Shown piece after piece: positions 1-8,033 of a stretch of DNA of 59,340 bases (position 1 is its first letter; every line of letters starts with the position of its first letter). This stretch comes from Mycobacteriales bacterium (GTDB taxonomy: Bacteria > Actinomycetota > Actinomycetes > JAFAQI01 > DASSKL01). The notes under the pieces were generated by a model. It saw only the letters and a list, made by a program, of their open reading frames with translations. It did no database searches and had not been told where the DNA came from. The position numbers and the translations under genes are program-made. The stretch spans positions 1-59,340 of the forward strand of contig DASSKL010000052.1 of assembly GCA_035690485.1 (NCBI GenBank), given 5' to 3'.

Positions 1-48
1 GACCACGACATCAAGACAGAACGGCGCATCGCCGAACGCGACGACTGA
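1..48 (+). CDS. C-terminal tail of an upstream gene (partial)
   Basis: The first 48 bases read in frame 1 as a charged 15-residue tail ending in TGA at 46-48 (DHDIKTERRIAERDD). It is most simply the end of a gene whose body lies before the window. The piece is too short to identify and the frame itself is an inference. Positions 49-218, before the next gene, hold nothing I recognise. Confidence 0.35.
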   Translation, partial: DHDIKTERRIAERDD

Positions 49-218
49 ATTTTCCTGGCGGGGCAGGCGTTGTTGCATGGTTGATCGCGATGTCCGAGAC
101 GTGGTCGCGCACCAGTACGGCGCCACGACGGCCCGGCTGGATATGGCAGCTTCCGCATCACGAAGGACGCAGGACTGCTCCACGCCCAGTTGGGCCGTCA
201 GCCTTCTTGAGTCCACAG

Positions 219-554
219 ATGGCGAACTCGTCCTGGACCGCCGTCGGCGCGGGCGGCATGCTGACCGGCGTGAACGCCGCGACGTGGACCCTGATCGGTT
301 TGCTGGGCACCAGCACCTTCGCAGCCATCGGCGTCCTCGCTGCGGCTCTGTTCTCGCAGATCTCTCGCGTCGACGGGTTGGGTGACAAGCTGGACCGAGT
401 GCGCGACGAGCTGCTCGGCCGCATCGACACCACCCGAGTGGAGCTGCGCGACGAGCTCACTACGCGCATGGACGCGGGACATGCCGACCTCGGGCGCCGC
501 ATCGACGCGCTCGAGCACCGCATCGCGGAACACCTGGCGCACCATGCCGCCTAG
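219..554 (+). CDS. small membrane protein with coiled-coil tail
   Basis: A 111-residue protein of unknown function. I chose the ATG at 219 because the upstream in-frame residues look like non-coding translation, while this start leads directly into one hydrophobic segment (about residues 15-48, rich in Ala, Gly, Leu and Ile). After it comes a charged heptad-like region with repeated Asp, Arg, Leu and Glu (about 50-108), probably a coiled coil of the kind seen in small membrane-tethered actinobacterial proteins. It probably sits in the membrane with a cytoplasmic helical tail. It converges on the PPOX gene with only 2 bp between them. No enzyme motif is visible. Confidence 0.55.
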   Translation: MANSSWTAVGAGGMLTGVNAATWTLIGLLGTSTFAAIGVLAAALFSQISRVDGLGDKLDRVRDELLGRIDTTRVELRDELTTRMDAGHADLGRRIDALEHRIAEHLAHHAA

Positions 555-556
555 GG

Positions 557-985
557 TCAGTCGGCGACGTCGCGGGCGCTGACGATCTTGTCGGGCCTCA
601 GCCGCACCAGAAGCTCACCCGGCACGGCATTGCGTGCGCCGTACTCCCCCGCACGGTCCTCGCCCATGTAGCGGCCGCCGAGCCGCGCCGCCCATCGACG
701 GAGCTCGTCGCTGTCTTCGCTCATGGCGACCGAACCTTCGATGGTGACGAAGGAGTATGGCGGGCGGTCGTCCTGCACGACGAGCGTGGCCCGCGGGTCC
801 GCGCGCAGGTTACGGCCCTTGACGGTCTCCGCACCGGTCGTGAAGACCAGGTCGTCGCCGTCGGCGTCCCACCAGACCGGGGCTGCGTGCGGCCGCCCGT
901 CGGGGCGGACCGTCGCAAGGACGCCGGGGCGCGGAGCCTTCAAGAACTCGCGCAGCTCTTCGCGGCTCATGCGGTGATAGGGCAC
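557..985 (-). CDS. PPOX-class F420/flavin-dependent oxidoreductase
   Basis: A 142-residue split-barrel protein of the pyridoxamine-phosphate-oxidase-like superfamily, many actinobacterial members of which use F420 or flavin. The N-terminal block GVLATVRPDGRPHAAPVWW is the typical first strand pair, followed by a central RATLVVQDDRPPYSFVTIEG strand; length is normal for the family. The GTG start at 985 is supported by a TAGGGT box 6 nt upstream, which fits a leaderless transcript; an ATG 15 bp further in is the alternative. Substrate cannot be told from sequence. It is divergent from the HNH gene. Confidence 0.85.
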   Translation of the reverse strand: MPYHRMSREELREFLKAPRPGVLATVRPDGRPHAAPVWWDADGDDLVFTTGAETVKGRNLRADPRATLVVQDDRPPYSFVTIEGSVAMSEDSDELRRWAARLGGRYMGEDRAGEYGARNAVPGELLVRLRPDKIVSARDVAD

Positions 986-991
986 GGCTCG

Positions 992-997
992 ACCCTA
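992..997 (-). promoter_or_regulatory. -10 box of a leaderless promoter for the PPOX gene
   Basis: On the minus strand TAGGGT ends 6 nt before the GTG start at 985. It fits the TAnnnT pattern seen before many genes here and implies transcription starting at or next to the start codon. No clear -35 was found. Confidence 0.45.
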
Positions 998-1135
998 CGA
1001 GGCGCGGAGAGACCCGGCCGCCCCCTCGGCCTGAGGAGTTGTCCACAGCTGCGTATCGCGTGTCGTTTCTGTCGGTACGCCGGACCACAATGATGCTCGA
1101 ACACCAGTTCGATTCATCCGGATGGAGATTGCCTC

Positions 1136-2371
1136 ATGGGCTGGCAGGCGACGCTCGACGACGCGCTCGGGCAGTGCCGAGCGGTCGACGTGACCGCGCT
1201 GCCCGACGTGGCGCTCCTGGCCGAGCTGGACGGGTTGCTGGCCGCCCGTGACGTCCTGGACGGGCTGATCGCCCGCCGGCTGGAGGTCGCCGACGTCCGG
1301 CAGGCGACCGTGGCCGAGTGCGGGCTGACCACGACGATGTGGCTGCGTTCGCACGCCCGGCTGTCGGCGCACGAGGCCCGGCAACGGATGTTCGTCGCCC
1401 GATCGTTGGCCCACAGCGCGGTGCTGGCCGAGACGGTCGACGCCGGCCAGGTCACCCAGGCCAGCGCCCGGATCATCGCCTCCACGCTGCGTCAGCTCGA
1501 CCCGGACGACCGAGAGGCCGGTGCGGGCATCCTGGTCGAGCTGGCCGCTCAGGCGCCACCGGAGCAGGTCGGTGTGGCCGCCCGCCACCTGCTGCACGCC
1601 ACTGCCGCCGCCGAGACCCGGGAGACCGCCGAGCAGCGTCGCCTCGCCGGCCGCTACCTGACCATCGACGCCACCTACGACGGCATGTACGCCGTGACCG
1701 GCATGCTGCCCCCCGACACCGGCGAAGCCCTTGCCGCGGCGGTCGGCGCGCTCGCCCAACCCGCCGGCGGAAACGACGAGCGCAGCGCCGGGCAGCGCCG
1801 CGCTGATGCCCTCGGCCAGGTCGCCCGGCACCTGCTCGCCTGCGACGGGCTGCCCGACAACGGCGGCGAACGCCCCCAACTCGTCCTCACTCTGAACTAC
1901 GCCGACCTGAGCGACGCCCTGACCGGCAGCGGCCACGCCGCCACGCCCGGCGACACCGACCTCACCGACCGACGCAACGCGAGCGGCCTGCCCGCCAGCG
2001 TCCTGCGCCGGCTCGCCTGTGACGCAGCAGTCATCCCCGCCGTCCTCGGCGCCGCCGGCGAAGTCCTCGACATCGGCCGAGCCACCCGCACCTGGCCCAC
2101 CGCCATCCGCCGCGCCGCCCGGCTACGCGACCGCGGCTGCACCTTCCCCGGCTGCGCCGCCGGCCTCGACCAGTGCGACCTGCACCACCTCGTCTTCTGG
2201 GCCGACGGCGGGACGACATCGCTCACCAATGCCGCCCACCTGTGCGCCTTCCACCACTGGCTCATCCACGACAAACACTGGACCGCCAGGCGCACCCGCG
2301 ACGGCACCCTGCTCTTCACCAGACCCGACGGCACCACGGTCCACGACCCGGCACTCGCCCGCGCCGGTTGA
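1136..2371 (+). CDS. DUF222 / HNH endonuclease domain protein (13E12-like)
   Basis: A 411-residue member of the abundant actinobacterial DUF222-HNH family. The N-terminal helical DUF222 region covers roughly residues 20-290. The C-terminal HNH motif (about 335-390) includes CTFPGC, then CDLHHLVFWADGG, then LCAFHHWLIH, so the His and Cys metal or catalytic positions are present. The ATG at 1136 has a good Shine-Dalgarno (GGAGAT, 1122-1127). The cellular role of the family is unsettled; it is often multicopy and associated with mobile DNA, but no transposase or inverted repeats flank this copy. Not co-transcribed with its neighbours. Confidence 0.85.
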   Translation: MGWQATLDDALGQCRAVDVTALPDVALLAELDGLLAARDVLDGLIARRLEVADVRQATVAECGLTTTMWLRSHARLSAHEARQRMFVARSLAHSAVLAETVDAGQVTQASARIIASTLRQLDPDDREAGAGILVELAAQAPPEQVGVAARHLLHATAAAETRETAEQRRLAGRYLTIDATYDGMYAVTGMLPPDTGEALAAAVGALAQPAGGNDERSAGQRRADALGQVARHLLACDGLPDNGGERPQLVLTLNYADLSDALTGSGHAATPGDTDLTDRRNASGLPASVLRRLACDAAVIPAVLGAAGEVLDIGRATRTWPTAIRRAARLRDRGCTFPGCAAGLDQCDLHHLVFWADGGTTSLTNAAHLCAFHHWLIHDKHWTARRTRDGTLLFTRPDGTTVHDPALARAG

Positions 2372-2411
2372 CACCGCGCCGCCCCTGCGGGCCAGCCCCC
2401 CCACCGGCGCG

Positions 2412-3671
2412 TCAGAGCAGGAACGAGAACAGCGGTGAGCCGGCCGGCACCTGCTCGATCTGCAGCGGGCTTGCGGCCATGCGCGCGAGCAGCGCGGTCA
2501 GGTCGCCGGCCCGTTGCAGCTCGATGCCGACGAGAGCGGGGCCGGTCTCCCGGTTGTTCTTCTTCACGTACTCGAAGACCACGATGTCCTCGCCCTGGGC
2601 GAGTACCTCGTCGAGGAAGTGCCGCAGAGCGCCGGGCTCCTGCGGGAAGGTGACGAGGAAGTAGTGGCGCAGGCCTTCGTGTAGCAGCGAGCGCTCGACC
2701 ACCTCGGCATAGCGGCTCACGTCGTTGTTGCCGCCGGAGACCACGCAGGCAACCGGGCCACGCAGCACGTCAAGGAGACCGAGCCGCACCGCCGCGCTGG
2801 CCAGCGCACCGGCGGGCTCGGCGATGATGCCCTCGGACTGGTAGAGCTCGAGCATCTCCGTGCAGACCGCGCCCTCCGGCACTGCGACGACCGCGTCGAC
2901 GAGTTGGCGAACCAGGGGGAACGTGTGATCACCGACGCGGCCGACCGCAGCCCCGTCGACGAACGTGTCCACGGCGGCCAGTGTCGTCGGCGCACCGTAG
3001 GCCAGTGCGGCCGCCATGCTCGCCGCGCCCGCTGGCTCCACGCCGACGATCCGCGTGTCGGGGCAGCGGCGTCTCAACCACAGCGCCATGCCGGCGATCA
3101 GGCCGCCCCCACCCACCGGCACGACGACCGTGTCGAGGCGGTCGGCCTGGTCGGCGAGCTCGACCGCCACCGTGCCCTGACCGACGATGGTGCGCGGATC
3201 GTCGAACGGATGCACCCGCACCGCACCGGTGCGAGCGCTGTCCTCGAAGGCGGCGGCACTTGCTTCGTCATAGGAGCTGCCGACCACGACCTGCTCGACC
3301 CACTCGCCGCCGATCGCGGCGATTCGCTCCCGCTTCTGCCGCGGGGTGTTCGCCGGCAGGAAGACCCGCCCCCGGATACCGAGCTCCCGGCAGCTGAACG
3401 CGACACCCTGCGCGTGGTTGCCCGCGCTGGCGCAGACGATGCCCCGCTCCCGCTCCTCCGGCGAAAGGGACGAGATCAACGTGTAGGCGCCGCGCACCTT
3501 GTAGGAGCGGGTGAGCTGGGTGTCCTCCCGTTTGAGCAGCACGGGTGCCCCGGCGGCGACTGACAGCCGCTCGCTCTCGTCGAGCGGCGTACGCCGGACC
3601 ACAGGGCTCAGCAACGCAGCCGCATCGGCTACCGCCTCGGCACTCGGCGGGGCCACGCGCTGCTTCGACAC
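2412..3671 (-). CDS. ilvA: threonine ammonia-lyase (threonine dehydratase)
   Basis: A 419-residue PLP enzyme converting L-threonine to 2-oxobutanoate and ammonia, the first step towards isoleucine. The PLP lysine is K58 in TRSYKVRGAY, and the phosphate-binding glycine loop is VGGGGLIAG near residue 190. A single C-terminal ACT-like regulatory domain (about 335-419, starting RHYFLVTFPQEPGALR) gives the short, Corynebacterium-type architecture, so isoleucine feedback is plausible. The GTG start at 3671 lies only 19 bp after manC, but a TAGCAT box 7 nt upstream suggests it also has its own leaderless promoter. Its 3' end faces the HNH gene across 40 bp. Confidence 0.93.
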   Translation of the reverse strand: MSKQRVAPPSAEAVADAAALLSPVVRRTPLDESERLSVAAGAPVLLKREDTQLTRSYKVRGAYTLISSLSPEERERGIVCASAGNHAQGVAFSCRELGIRGRVFLPANTPRQKRERIAAIGGEWVEQVVVGSSYDEASAAAFEDSARTGAVRVHPFDDPRTIVGQGTVAVELADQADRLDTVVVPVGGGGLIAGMALWLRRRCPDTRIVGVEPAGAASMAAALAYGAPTTLAAVDTFVDGAAVGRVGDHTFPLVRQLVDAVVAVPEGAVCTEMLELYQSEGIIAEPAGALASAAVRLGLLDVLRGPVACVVSGGNNDVSRYAEVVERSLLHEGLRHYFLVTFPQEPGALRHFLDEVLAQGEDIVVFEYVKKNNRETGPALVGIELQRAGDLTALLARMAASPLQIEQVPAGSPLFSFLL

Positions 3672-3678
3672 GACGGGG

Positions 3679-3684
3679 ATGCTA
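3679..3684 (-). promoter_or_regulatory. -10 box of a leaderless promoter for ilvA
   Basis: TAGCAT on the minus strand lies 7 nt before the ilvA GTG, inside the 19-bp manC-ilvA gap. It allows ilvA expression independent of the glycan operon. Confidence 0.45.
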
Positions 3685-3690
3685 CGGACG

Positions 3691-4752
3691 TCAGCCGAGG
3701 CGCACGGCGCCGTCGGGGAGCGTCACGCCGGTCCAGACTCGAGCGCCGTCACGCAGCTGGTTGCCCGCACCGACATGGGCGTCGTCGCCGACCACGACGT
3801 CTTCGAGGATGCAGCCGTCACCGATCACTGCACCGCGGCCGACGATGGTGCCGGCCAGTCGCGCGTCGCGGCCGACCGACGCGCCGTCGAACAGCACCGC
3901 GCCGTCGAGCACAGCACCACTTCCGACGCGGCAGCCGCGGCCCACCGTGGTCCCTCCGACCAGCGCCGCGTCGTCGGCGATCTCGGCGCCGTCGAGCACC
4001 AGGGATTCGCCGTGCACTCCGGTGAGGGCGGACGACGCCACCCGACCGAGGACCAGGTCGCGGCAGCCGGCGACGAAGGCTGCGGGGGTACCCAGGTCGA
4101 GCCAGTAGGCAGTGTCGACATGGCCCACCACCACCGCACCGCCGTCGAGCAGCGCAGGGAACGTCTCGCGCTCGACCGAGACGACTCGGCCGGCGGGGAT
4201 CGTGTCGATGACCGAACGGCGGAAGACGTAGCAGCCGGCGTTGACGAGGTTGGTCACCGGCTGGGGCGACTTCTCGTAGAAGGCAACCACTCGACCGTCG
4301 GCGTCGAGCGGGACGCAGCCGAACGCCCGCGCATCCGCCACCTCGACGAGGTGCAGTGTCACGGCCGCTTCGATCTCGGCGTGCCGCCGCAGCTGGGCGC
4401 GGATGTCATGACCCGACAGCACGTCGCCGTTGAAGATGAGCACCGGGGCGTCGGGGCCGCCGCGCAACCGGTCCGCCACGTTGCGGATTCCACCGCCGGT
4501 GCCGAGCGGTTCCTCCTCGGTCACGTAGTCCAGGTCCAGGCCCAGCGCCGACCCGTCGCCGTACTCCTCGCGAAAGACCTCGGCGCGGTACGACGTCGAC
4601 AGCACGATGTGATCCGCGCCGGCGTCACGCGCCTTCACGAGCAAGTGGGTGAGGAACGGCACCCCGGCGACGGGCAGCATGGGCTTGGGGCTCGTGAGGG
4701 TCAGCGGTCGCAGCCGGGTGCCCTGACCCCCGACGAGAACGATGGCGTCCAC
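3691..4752 (-). CDS. manC: mannose-1-phosphate guanylyltransferase-type NDP-sugar pyrophosphorylase
   Basis: A 353-residue nucleotidyltransferase. The N-terminal Rossmann-like catalytic domain carries the activating loop GGQGTRLRPLT and the KPMLPVAG lysine region, with a Mg-binding GD in IFNGDVLSG. The C-terminal part (about 240-350) is a left-handed beta helix of short isoleucine/valine-glycine-alanine repeats. It resembles mycobacterial Rv3264c, which makes GDP-mannose, and like that gene it sits immediately downstream of wbbL. A glucose-1-phosphate thymidylyltransferase (RmlA) role cannot be fully excluded. The GTG start at 4752 directly follows a TGA, which ends a possible 23-codon mini-ORF separating it from wbbL. 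Confidence 0.85.
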   Translation of the reverse strand: MDAIVLVGGQGTRLRPLTLTSPKPMLPVAGVPFLTHLLVKARDAGADHIVLSTSYRAEVFREEYGDGSALGLDLDYVTEEEPLGTGGGIRNVADRLRGGPDAPVLIFNGDVLSGHDIRAQLRRHAEIEAAVTLHLVEVADARAFGCVPLDADGRVVAFYEKSPQPVTNLVNAGCYVFRRSVIDTIPAGRVVSVERETFPALLDGGAVVVGHVDTAYWLDLGTPAAFVAGCRDLVLGRVASSALTGVHGESLVLDGAEIADDAALVGGTTVGRGCRVGSGAVLDGAVLFDGASVGRDARLAGTIVGRGAVIGDGCILEDVVVGDDAHVGAGNQLRDGARVWTGVTLPDGAVRLG

Positions 4753-4824
4753 TCAGATCCGCCCGTGGAAAGGCCCGGCGAGCGGCAGGGAAGGCGGCGG
4801 CAGGGAAGGCGGCGGCGACTCCAC
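4753..4824 (-). CDS. possible 23-codon PPP-rich coupling ORF between wbbL and manC
   Basis: The stop TGA of wbbL (4825-4827) is followed at once by GTG (4822-4824). This opens a frame of 23 codons containing PPPSLPPPSL and ending in TGA (4753-4755), which is followed at once by the manC GTG. Both junctions are TGAGTG within the same 9-bp repeat (4748-4756 and 4820-4828). Two PPP runs are classic EF-P-dependent stall sites. Whether it is translated is not known; it may simply be the product of a tandem duplication of the wbbL-manC junction. Confidence 0.3.
   Translation of the reverse strand: MESPPPSLPPPSLPLAGPFHGRI
4783..4812. repeat. two tandem copies of a 15-bp unit
   Basis: CGGCAGGGAAGGCGG occurs at 4783-4797 and again at 4798-4812. 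On the minus strand the two copies encode the PPPSL repeats of the possible mini-ORF. The 72-bp wbbL-manC gap is itself bounded by a 9-bp direct repeat TCCACTCAG. Confidence 0.85.
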
Positions 4825-5763
4825 TCAGGACCCTCGCTTCGGCTCGGCCAGGATCGTGCCCGACCGGGTGGGGGTGGCGCCGTGACGGACGCGGCGTACG
4901 GCGACGGCGAGCAGCAGACGGCCGAGCAGGCCCGCGGCGAGCAGCGCCCGCAGCGGCGCCCAGCGCGGTCCGGGGTACTCCTGCGCGAGGTAGCGGTAGG
5001 CGCTGCGGTGGTGGGCGACCTGCATGCGCAGCGGTTCGCGGCTGGTGGCGTGACCGCCGGTGTGACGGACGACGGCGGCAGGCACGTGCACGCGTTCCCA
5101 GCCGGCCGCGTCGAGCCGGCGGCACAGGTCGAGATCCTCGAAGTACATGAAGTAGGCCGGGTCGAAACCCCCGACCGCCTCGAAGGCCTCCCGCCGCAGC
5201 AGCATGCAGGAGCCCGACAGCCAACCGGTCGGCCCCTCGGTCGGGACGCCTCGCTCGCGGCGGTAGTCGCGGGTCCAGGGGTTCGTGGGCCACCACCAGC
5301 CGAGCAGCGCATGGCCGATGCCGCGTCCGAGGGACGGGAACGCCCGGGCCGACGGGTAGAGGTCACCTTCCGGCGTCAGGATCGCCGGGCCGACCGCACC
5401 GGCGCGGGGCCACCGGGCCCCGGCCTCGAGCAGCAGGTCGAGCGACCCGGGGGCCCATTCGACGTCGGGGTTGACGACGACAAGCCAGTCGCCCGAGGCG
5501 CCGGACGCACCGGCGTTGGCGGCCGCGCCGTAACCGGCGTTGGAGGCGAGCCGCAGCAGGCGCACGTCGGCACGGGCGGCCGCGGCCCGTTCGGGCGCCT
5601 CGTCGGTGGAGCCGTTGTCGGCCAGCACCACCTCGACCGGCCAGGACGTCGCTGTCGACAACGAGTCGAGGAACGTCGTCAGGCTCTCGCCCGGCGAGTA
5701 GGTCACCACGACCACGCGCACGGGCACCCGCGCGCCCTGCCGCGCGGCGGAGGCTGCGGTCAC
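4825..5763 (-). CDS. wbbL: GT2 rhamnosyltransferase, WbbL-like
   Basis: A 312-residue family 2 glycosyltransferase. It opens with VVVVTYSPGESL and ADNGSTD, and carries the VVNPDVEW metal-binding region, the GWLSGSCMLLRREAF acceptor-side motif and FMYFEDLDL. From memory it aligns along its length with mycobacterial WbbL (Rv3265c), which transfers L-rhamnose from dTDP-rhamnose to GlcNAc-diphospho-decaprenol to make the arabinogalactan linker; shared stretches include RWPRAGAVGP and NPWTRDYRRER. Neighbouring manC and the distal rmlB/rmlD genes support a rhamnosyl role. The GTG start overlaps the stop of the upstream GT4 (GTGA at 5760-5763). It acts at the cytoplasmic membrane face. Confidence 0.85.
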   Translation of the reverse strand: MTAASAARQGARVPVRVVVVTYSPGESLTTFLDSLSTATSWPVEVVLADNGSTDEAPERAAAARADVRLLRLASNAGYGAAANAGASGASGDWLVVVNPDVEWAPGSLDLLLEAGARWPRAGAVGPAILTPEGDLYPSARAFPSLGRGIGHALLGWWWPTNPWTRDYRRERGVPTEGPTGWLSGSCMLLRREAFEAVGGFDPAYFMYFEDLDLCRRLDAAGWERVHVPAAVVRHTGGHATSREPLRMQVAHHRSAYRYLAQEYPGPRWAPLRALLAAGLLGRLLLAVAVRRVRHGATPTRSGTILAEPKRGS

Positions 5764-6887
5764 TCCCCCGCGGCCCGCGCGTAGCTGGCCAGGTGCGCCT
5801 CGGCGCTCGCCTCCCAGGTGAACTCCCCGGCGCGGGTGAGCCCGGCCCGGGCGAGGGACTCCCGGCGGGCCGGGTCGTCGATCAGCGCGGCCAGCGAGCG
5901 GCCGATCGACTCGGGGTCGGGCTCGGTGTAGGCCACCGCGTCGCCGCCGACCTCCGGCAGGGACAGCCGGTGGGTGGTCAGCACGGCAGCGCCGGACGCC
6001 ATCGCCTCGAGTACGGGCAGGCCGAAGCCCTCGCCGTGGCTCGGGTAGGCGACGACCAGCGCTCCGCCGAGGAAGCCGGGCAGGTCGTCGAAGCGCAGGT
6101 AGCCCGGGCGCAGGACGCGCAGGTGGCTCGGCACCTCGGTGACGGCGGCGTCAACCTCGTCGTCCCACCCGGTGCCGCCGGCGAGCACGAGCGCGGGCGG
6201 GTTGTCGCGGTCCTGCACCGCCTGCACCCAGCCGCGGATGAGGTTCGGGACGTTCTTGCGCGGCTCGAGCATGCCGAGGAACGCGACGTAGGGCACGCCC
6301 TGCAGCCCGAGGCGGGCGGCGATGCGGTGCTTCTGCTCCTCGCTCGGCACGTGGAAGGTCGCCGTGTCGACACCGTGGTAGGCGACGTCGATGCAGGTCG
6401 GGTCGGCGTCGAGCAACCGGACGAGCTCGTCGCGGGTCGCCTTCGACGGCACGATCACCCGGGTGGCGCGTCGCAGCGCCGTGCGGGTGGCCGAGCGGAA
6501 GAACGTCCCCTTGACGGCCGTGTGCACCTCGGGCTGGGTGAAGAACGTCGCGTCGTGGATCGTCACCACGACCGGGCGCCCGGCGCGAAGCGGCAGCGTG
6601 TAGTGCGGCGAGTGCACGACCTGCGCGCCGACCTGGTCGGCGACGAGCGGGAGGCCGGTCTGCTCCCAGGCCAGCCGGGCCGGCCGGTGGCTGATCGCCG
6701 CTGGTCCCGGGACGACGGTGGCGTGCGGGGCCATCCGGGTGTAGCGCTCGGCATCGGCACGCTGGCAGGCGACGGCGATGTCGGCCTGCGCGGCGCCGAG
6801 TGCGGCGATGAGCCCGTCGACGTAGCGGCCGACTCCCCCGCGGTCTGCGGGCACTGCCGTTGCGTCGACGAGCACGCGGGGCGCCAC
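5760..6887 (-). CDS. GT4-family glycosyltransferase
   Basis: A 375-residue GT-B enzyme. The N-terminal half has the nucleotide-free Rossmann start RVLVDATAVPADRGGVGRYV and the HSPHYTLPL region. The C-terminal half carries the donor-site block FLGMLEPRKNVPNLIRGW and the retaining-GT motif EGFGLPVLEAMASG with the E-x7-E spacing. Sugar specificity cannot be read from sequence, but relatives often use GDP-mannose or UDP-sugars. The start GTG at 6887 has a strong Shine-Dalgarno, GGAGGAG, and its stop overlaps the WbbL start. It is a close relative of the next upstream gene (6939-8033) and of 22640-23749, which suggests local duplication. Confidence 0.88.
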   Translation of the reverse strand: MAPRVLVDATAVPADRGGVGRYVDGLIAALGAAQADIAVACQRADAERYTRMAPHATVVPGPAAISHRPARLAWEQTGLPLVADQVGAQVVHSPHYTLPLRAGRPVVVTIHDATFFTQPEVHTAVKGTFFRSATRTALRRATRVIVPSKATRDELVRLLDADPTCIDVAYHGVDTATFHVPSEEQKHRIAARLGLQGVPYVAFLGMLEPRKNVPNLIRGWVQAVQDRDNPPALVLAGGTGWDDEVDAAVTEVPSHLRVLRPGYLRFDDLPGFLGGALVVAYPSHGEGFGLPVLEAMASGAAVLTTHRLSLPEVGGDAVAYTEPDPESIGRSLAALIDDPARRESLARAGLTRAGEFTWEASAEAHLASYARAAGE

Positions 6888-6938
6888 GGGCGCACTCCTC
6901 CTCGGAACTTCGAAAGGACCGCCTGCAGCGTACGCCGA

Positions 6939-8033
6939 TCAGGCGCCGAGTCGGCGGTAGTGCGACCAGAGCGTTTCCGCGGCGCGGGCCCATGAAAACT
7001 GCCGCGCCCGAACCCGTCCTGCGGCGACGAGGCGGGTGCGCTGCGCCTCGTCGCCGGTCACGGCCGCCAGGGCGCTCGTCAGCGCCGCGACGTCGCCCAC
7101 GGGCACCACGGCCGCCGCACCCCCGGCGACCTCCACCAGGGCGGGCGCATCGGAGACGACGACCGGCGTGCCGAGTGCCATTCCTTCCAGCACGGGCAGC
7201 CCGAATCCCTCGGCGCGCGACGGTACGACGAGGGCGCTCGCGCGACCCAGAACGACCGCGAGATCCGCGTCACCCAGGCGCCCGGTCAGCAGCAGCCGGT
7301 CCGCCGGCAACCCGGCGGCCGCAGCGGCTGCGGGCAGGTCGACGCCGCCCCACCCGGGCTGGCCGGCGACCACGAGCGGGAGGCGCGGCGCTTCCGGCGC
7401 GGCCATCGCCGCGACGAGCACATCCAGTCCCTTGCGTGGTTCGAGGGTCGCGAGGCTCGCGACGTAGCGCGGAGGCAGGCCGAGGCGGCGGGCCCTTGCG
7501 TCGGCGTCGGGCGGCACGGCGAGCTCGGGCGCAACGCCCTCGCCGACGACCTCGATGCGACCGGCCAGGTCGAGGATGGGCTCGAGCTCGCGGCGTACGG
7601 CATCGGTCGGGACGACGACCAGGTCCGCCTCAGCCGCGGCGCGCGCGGCCATCCGGCGGTGGAAGCGCACCCCTCGCGGCGTCAACGTCTCCGGGTGGGT
7701 CCACGGCACGGCGTCGTGGATGGTGACGACGAGCGGCCGCCCGCGCCGCGGCGGCAGGAGCAGCGTCGGCGCGTGCACGACGTCGGCCTCGCGGGGCGCC
7801 GGCCCGATGCCCCGTTCCCACGCGGCGATCAGCGGGCGCCGCGGCAGGGGCAACCGGCGCGGCCCGCGGACGCCCGGCACGCGGGCGGCGGAGACATCCG
7901 CGTGCCACGCGGTCCAGGCGCTGACCGAGTCGGCATCGGCGACCGCGAGGGCCCGCGCCAGCTCGCGCGAGTAGCGCCCGGTGCCTCCCGGCACCGGGGC
8001 CAGGCACTGCTCCAGGACCAGCGCGACGCGCAC
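6939..8033 (-). CDS. GT4-family glycosyltransferase
   Basis: A 364-residue GT-B enzyme starting with GTG: RVALVLEQCLAPVPGGTGRY at the N terminus, LATLEPRKGLDVL in the donor domain and EGFGLPVLEGMALGTPVV in the retaining-type catalytic motif. The start codon overlaps the stop of the upstream SLH-bearing SpoIID/LytB gene by one base (TAGTG at 8031-8035), so the two are translationally coupled. Downstream there is a 51-bp gap to the paralogous GT4. It probably adds a sugar to the same surface glycan; the donor is unknown. Confidence 0.88.
   Translation of the reverse strand: MRVALVLEQCLAPVPGGTGRYSRELARALAVADADSVSAWTAWHADVSAARVPGVRGPRRLPLPRRPLIAAWERGIGPAPREADVVHAPTLLLPPRRGRPLVVTIHDAVPWTHPETLTPRGVRFHRRMAARAAAEADLVVVPTDAVRRELEPILDLAGRIEVVGEGVAPELAVPPDADARARRLGLPPRYVASLATLEPRKGLDVLVAAMAAPEAPRLPLVVAGQPGWGGVDLPAAAAAAGLPADRLLLTGRLGDADLAVVLGRASALVVPSRAEGFGLPVLEGMALGTPVVVSDAPALVEVAGGAAAVVPVGDVAALTSALAAVTGDEAQRTRLVAAGRVRARQFSWARAAETLWSHYRRLGA

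Noticed and set aside
1136-2371. HNH protein as part of a mobile intron, intein or insertion element
   Set aside because: It is a complete DUF222-HNH gene with no host gene interrupted, no transposase and no flanking inverted repeats.
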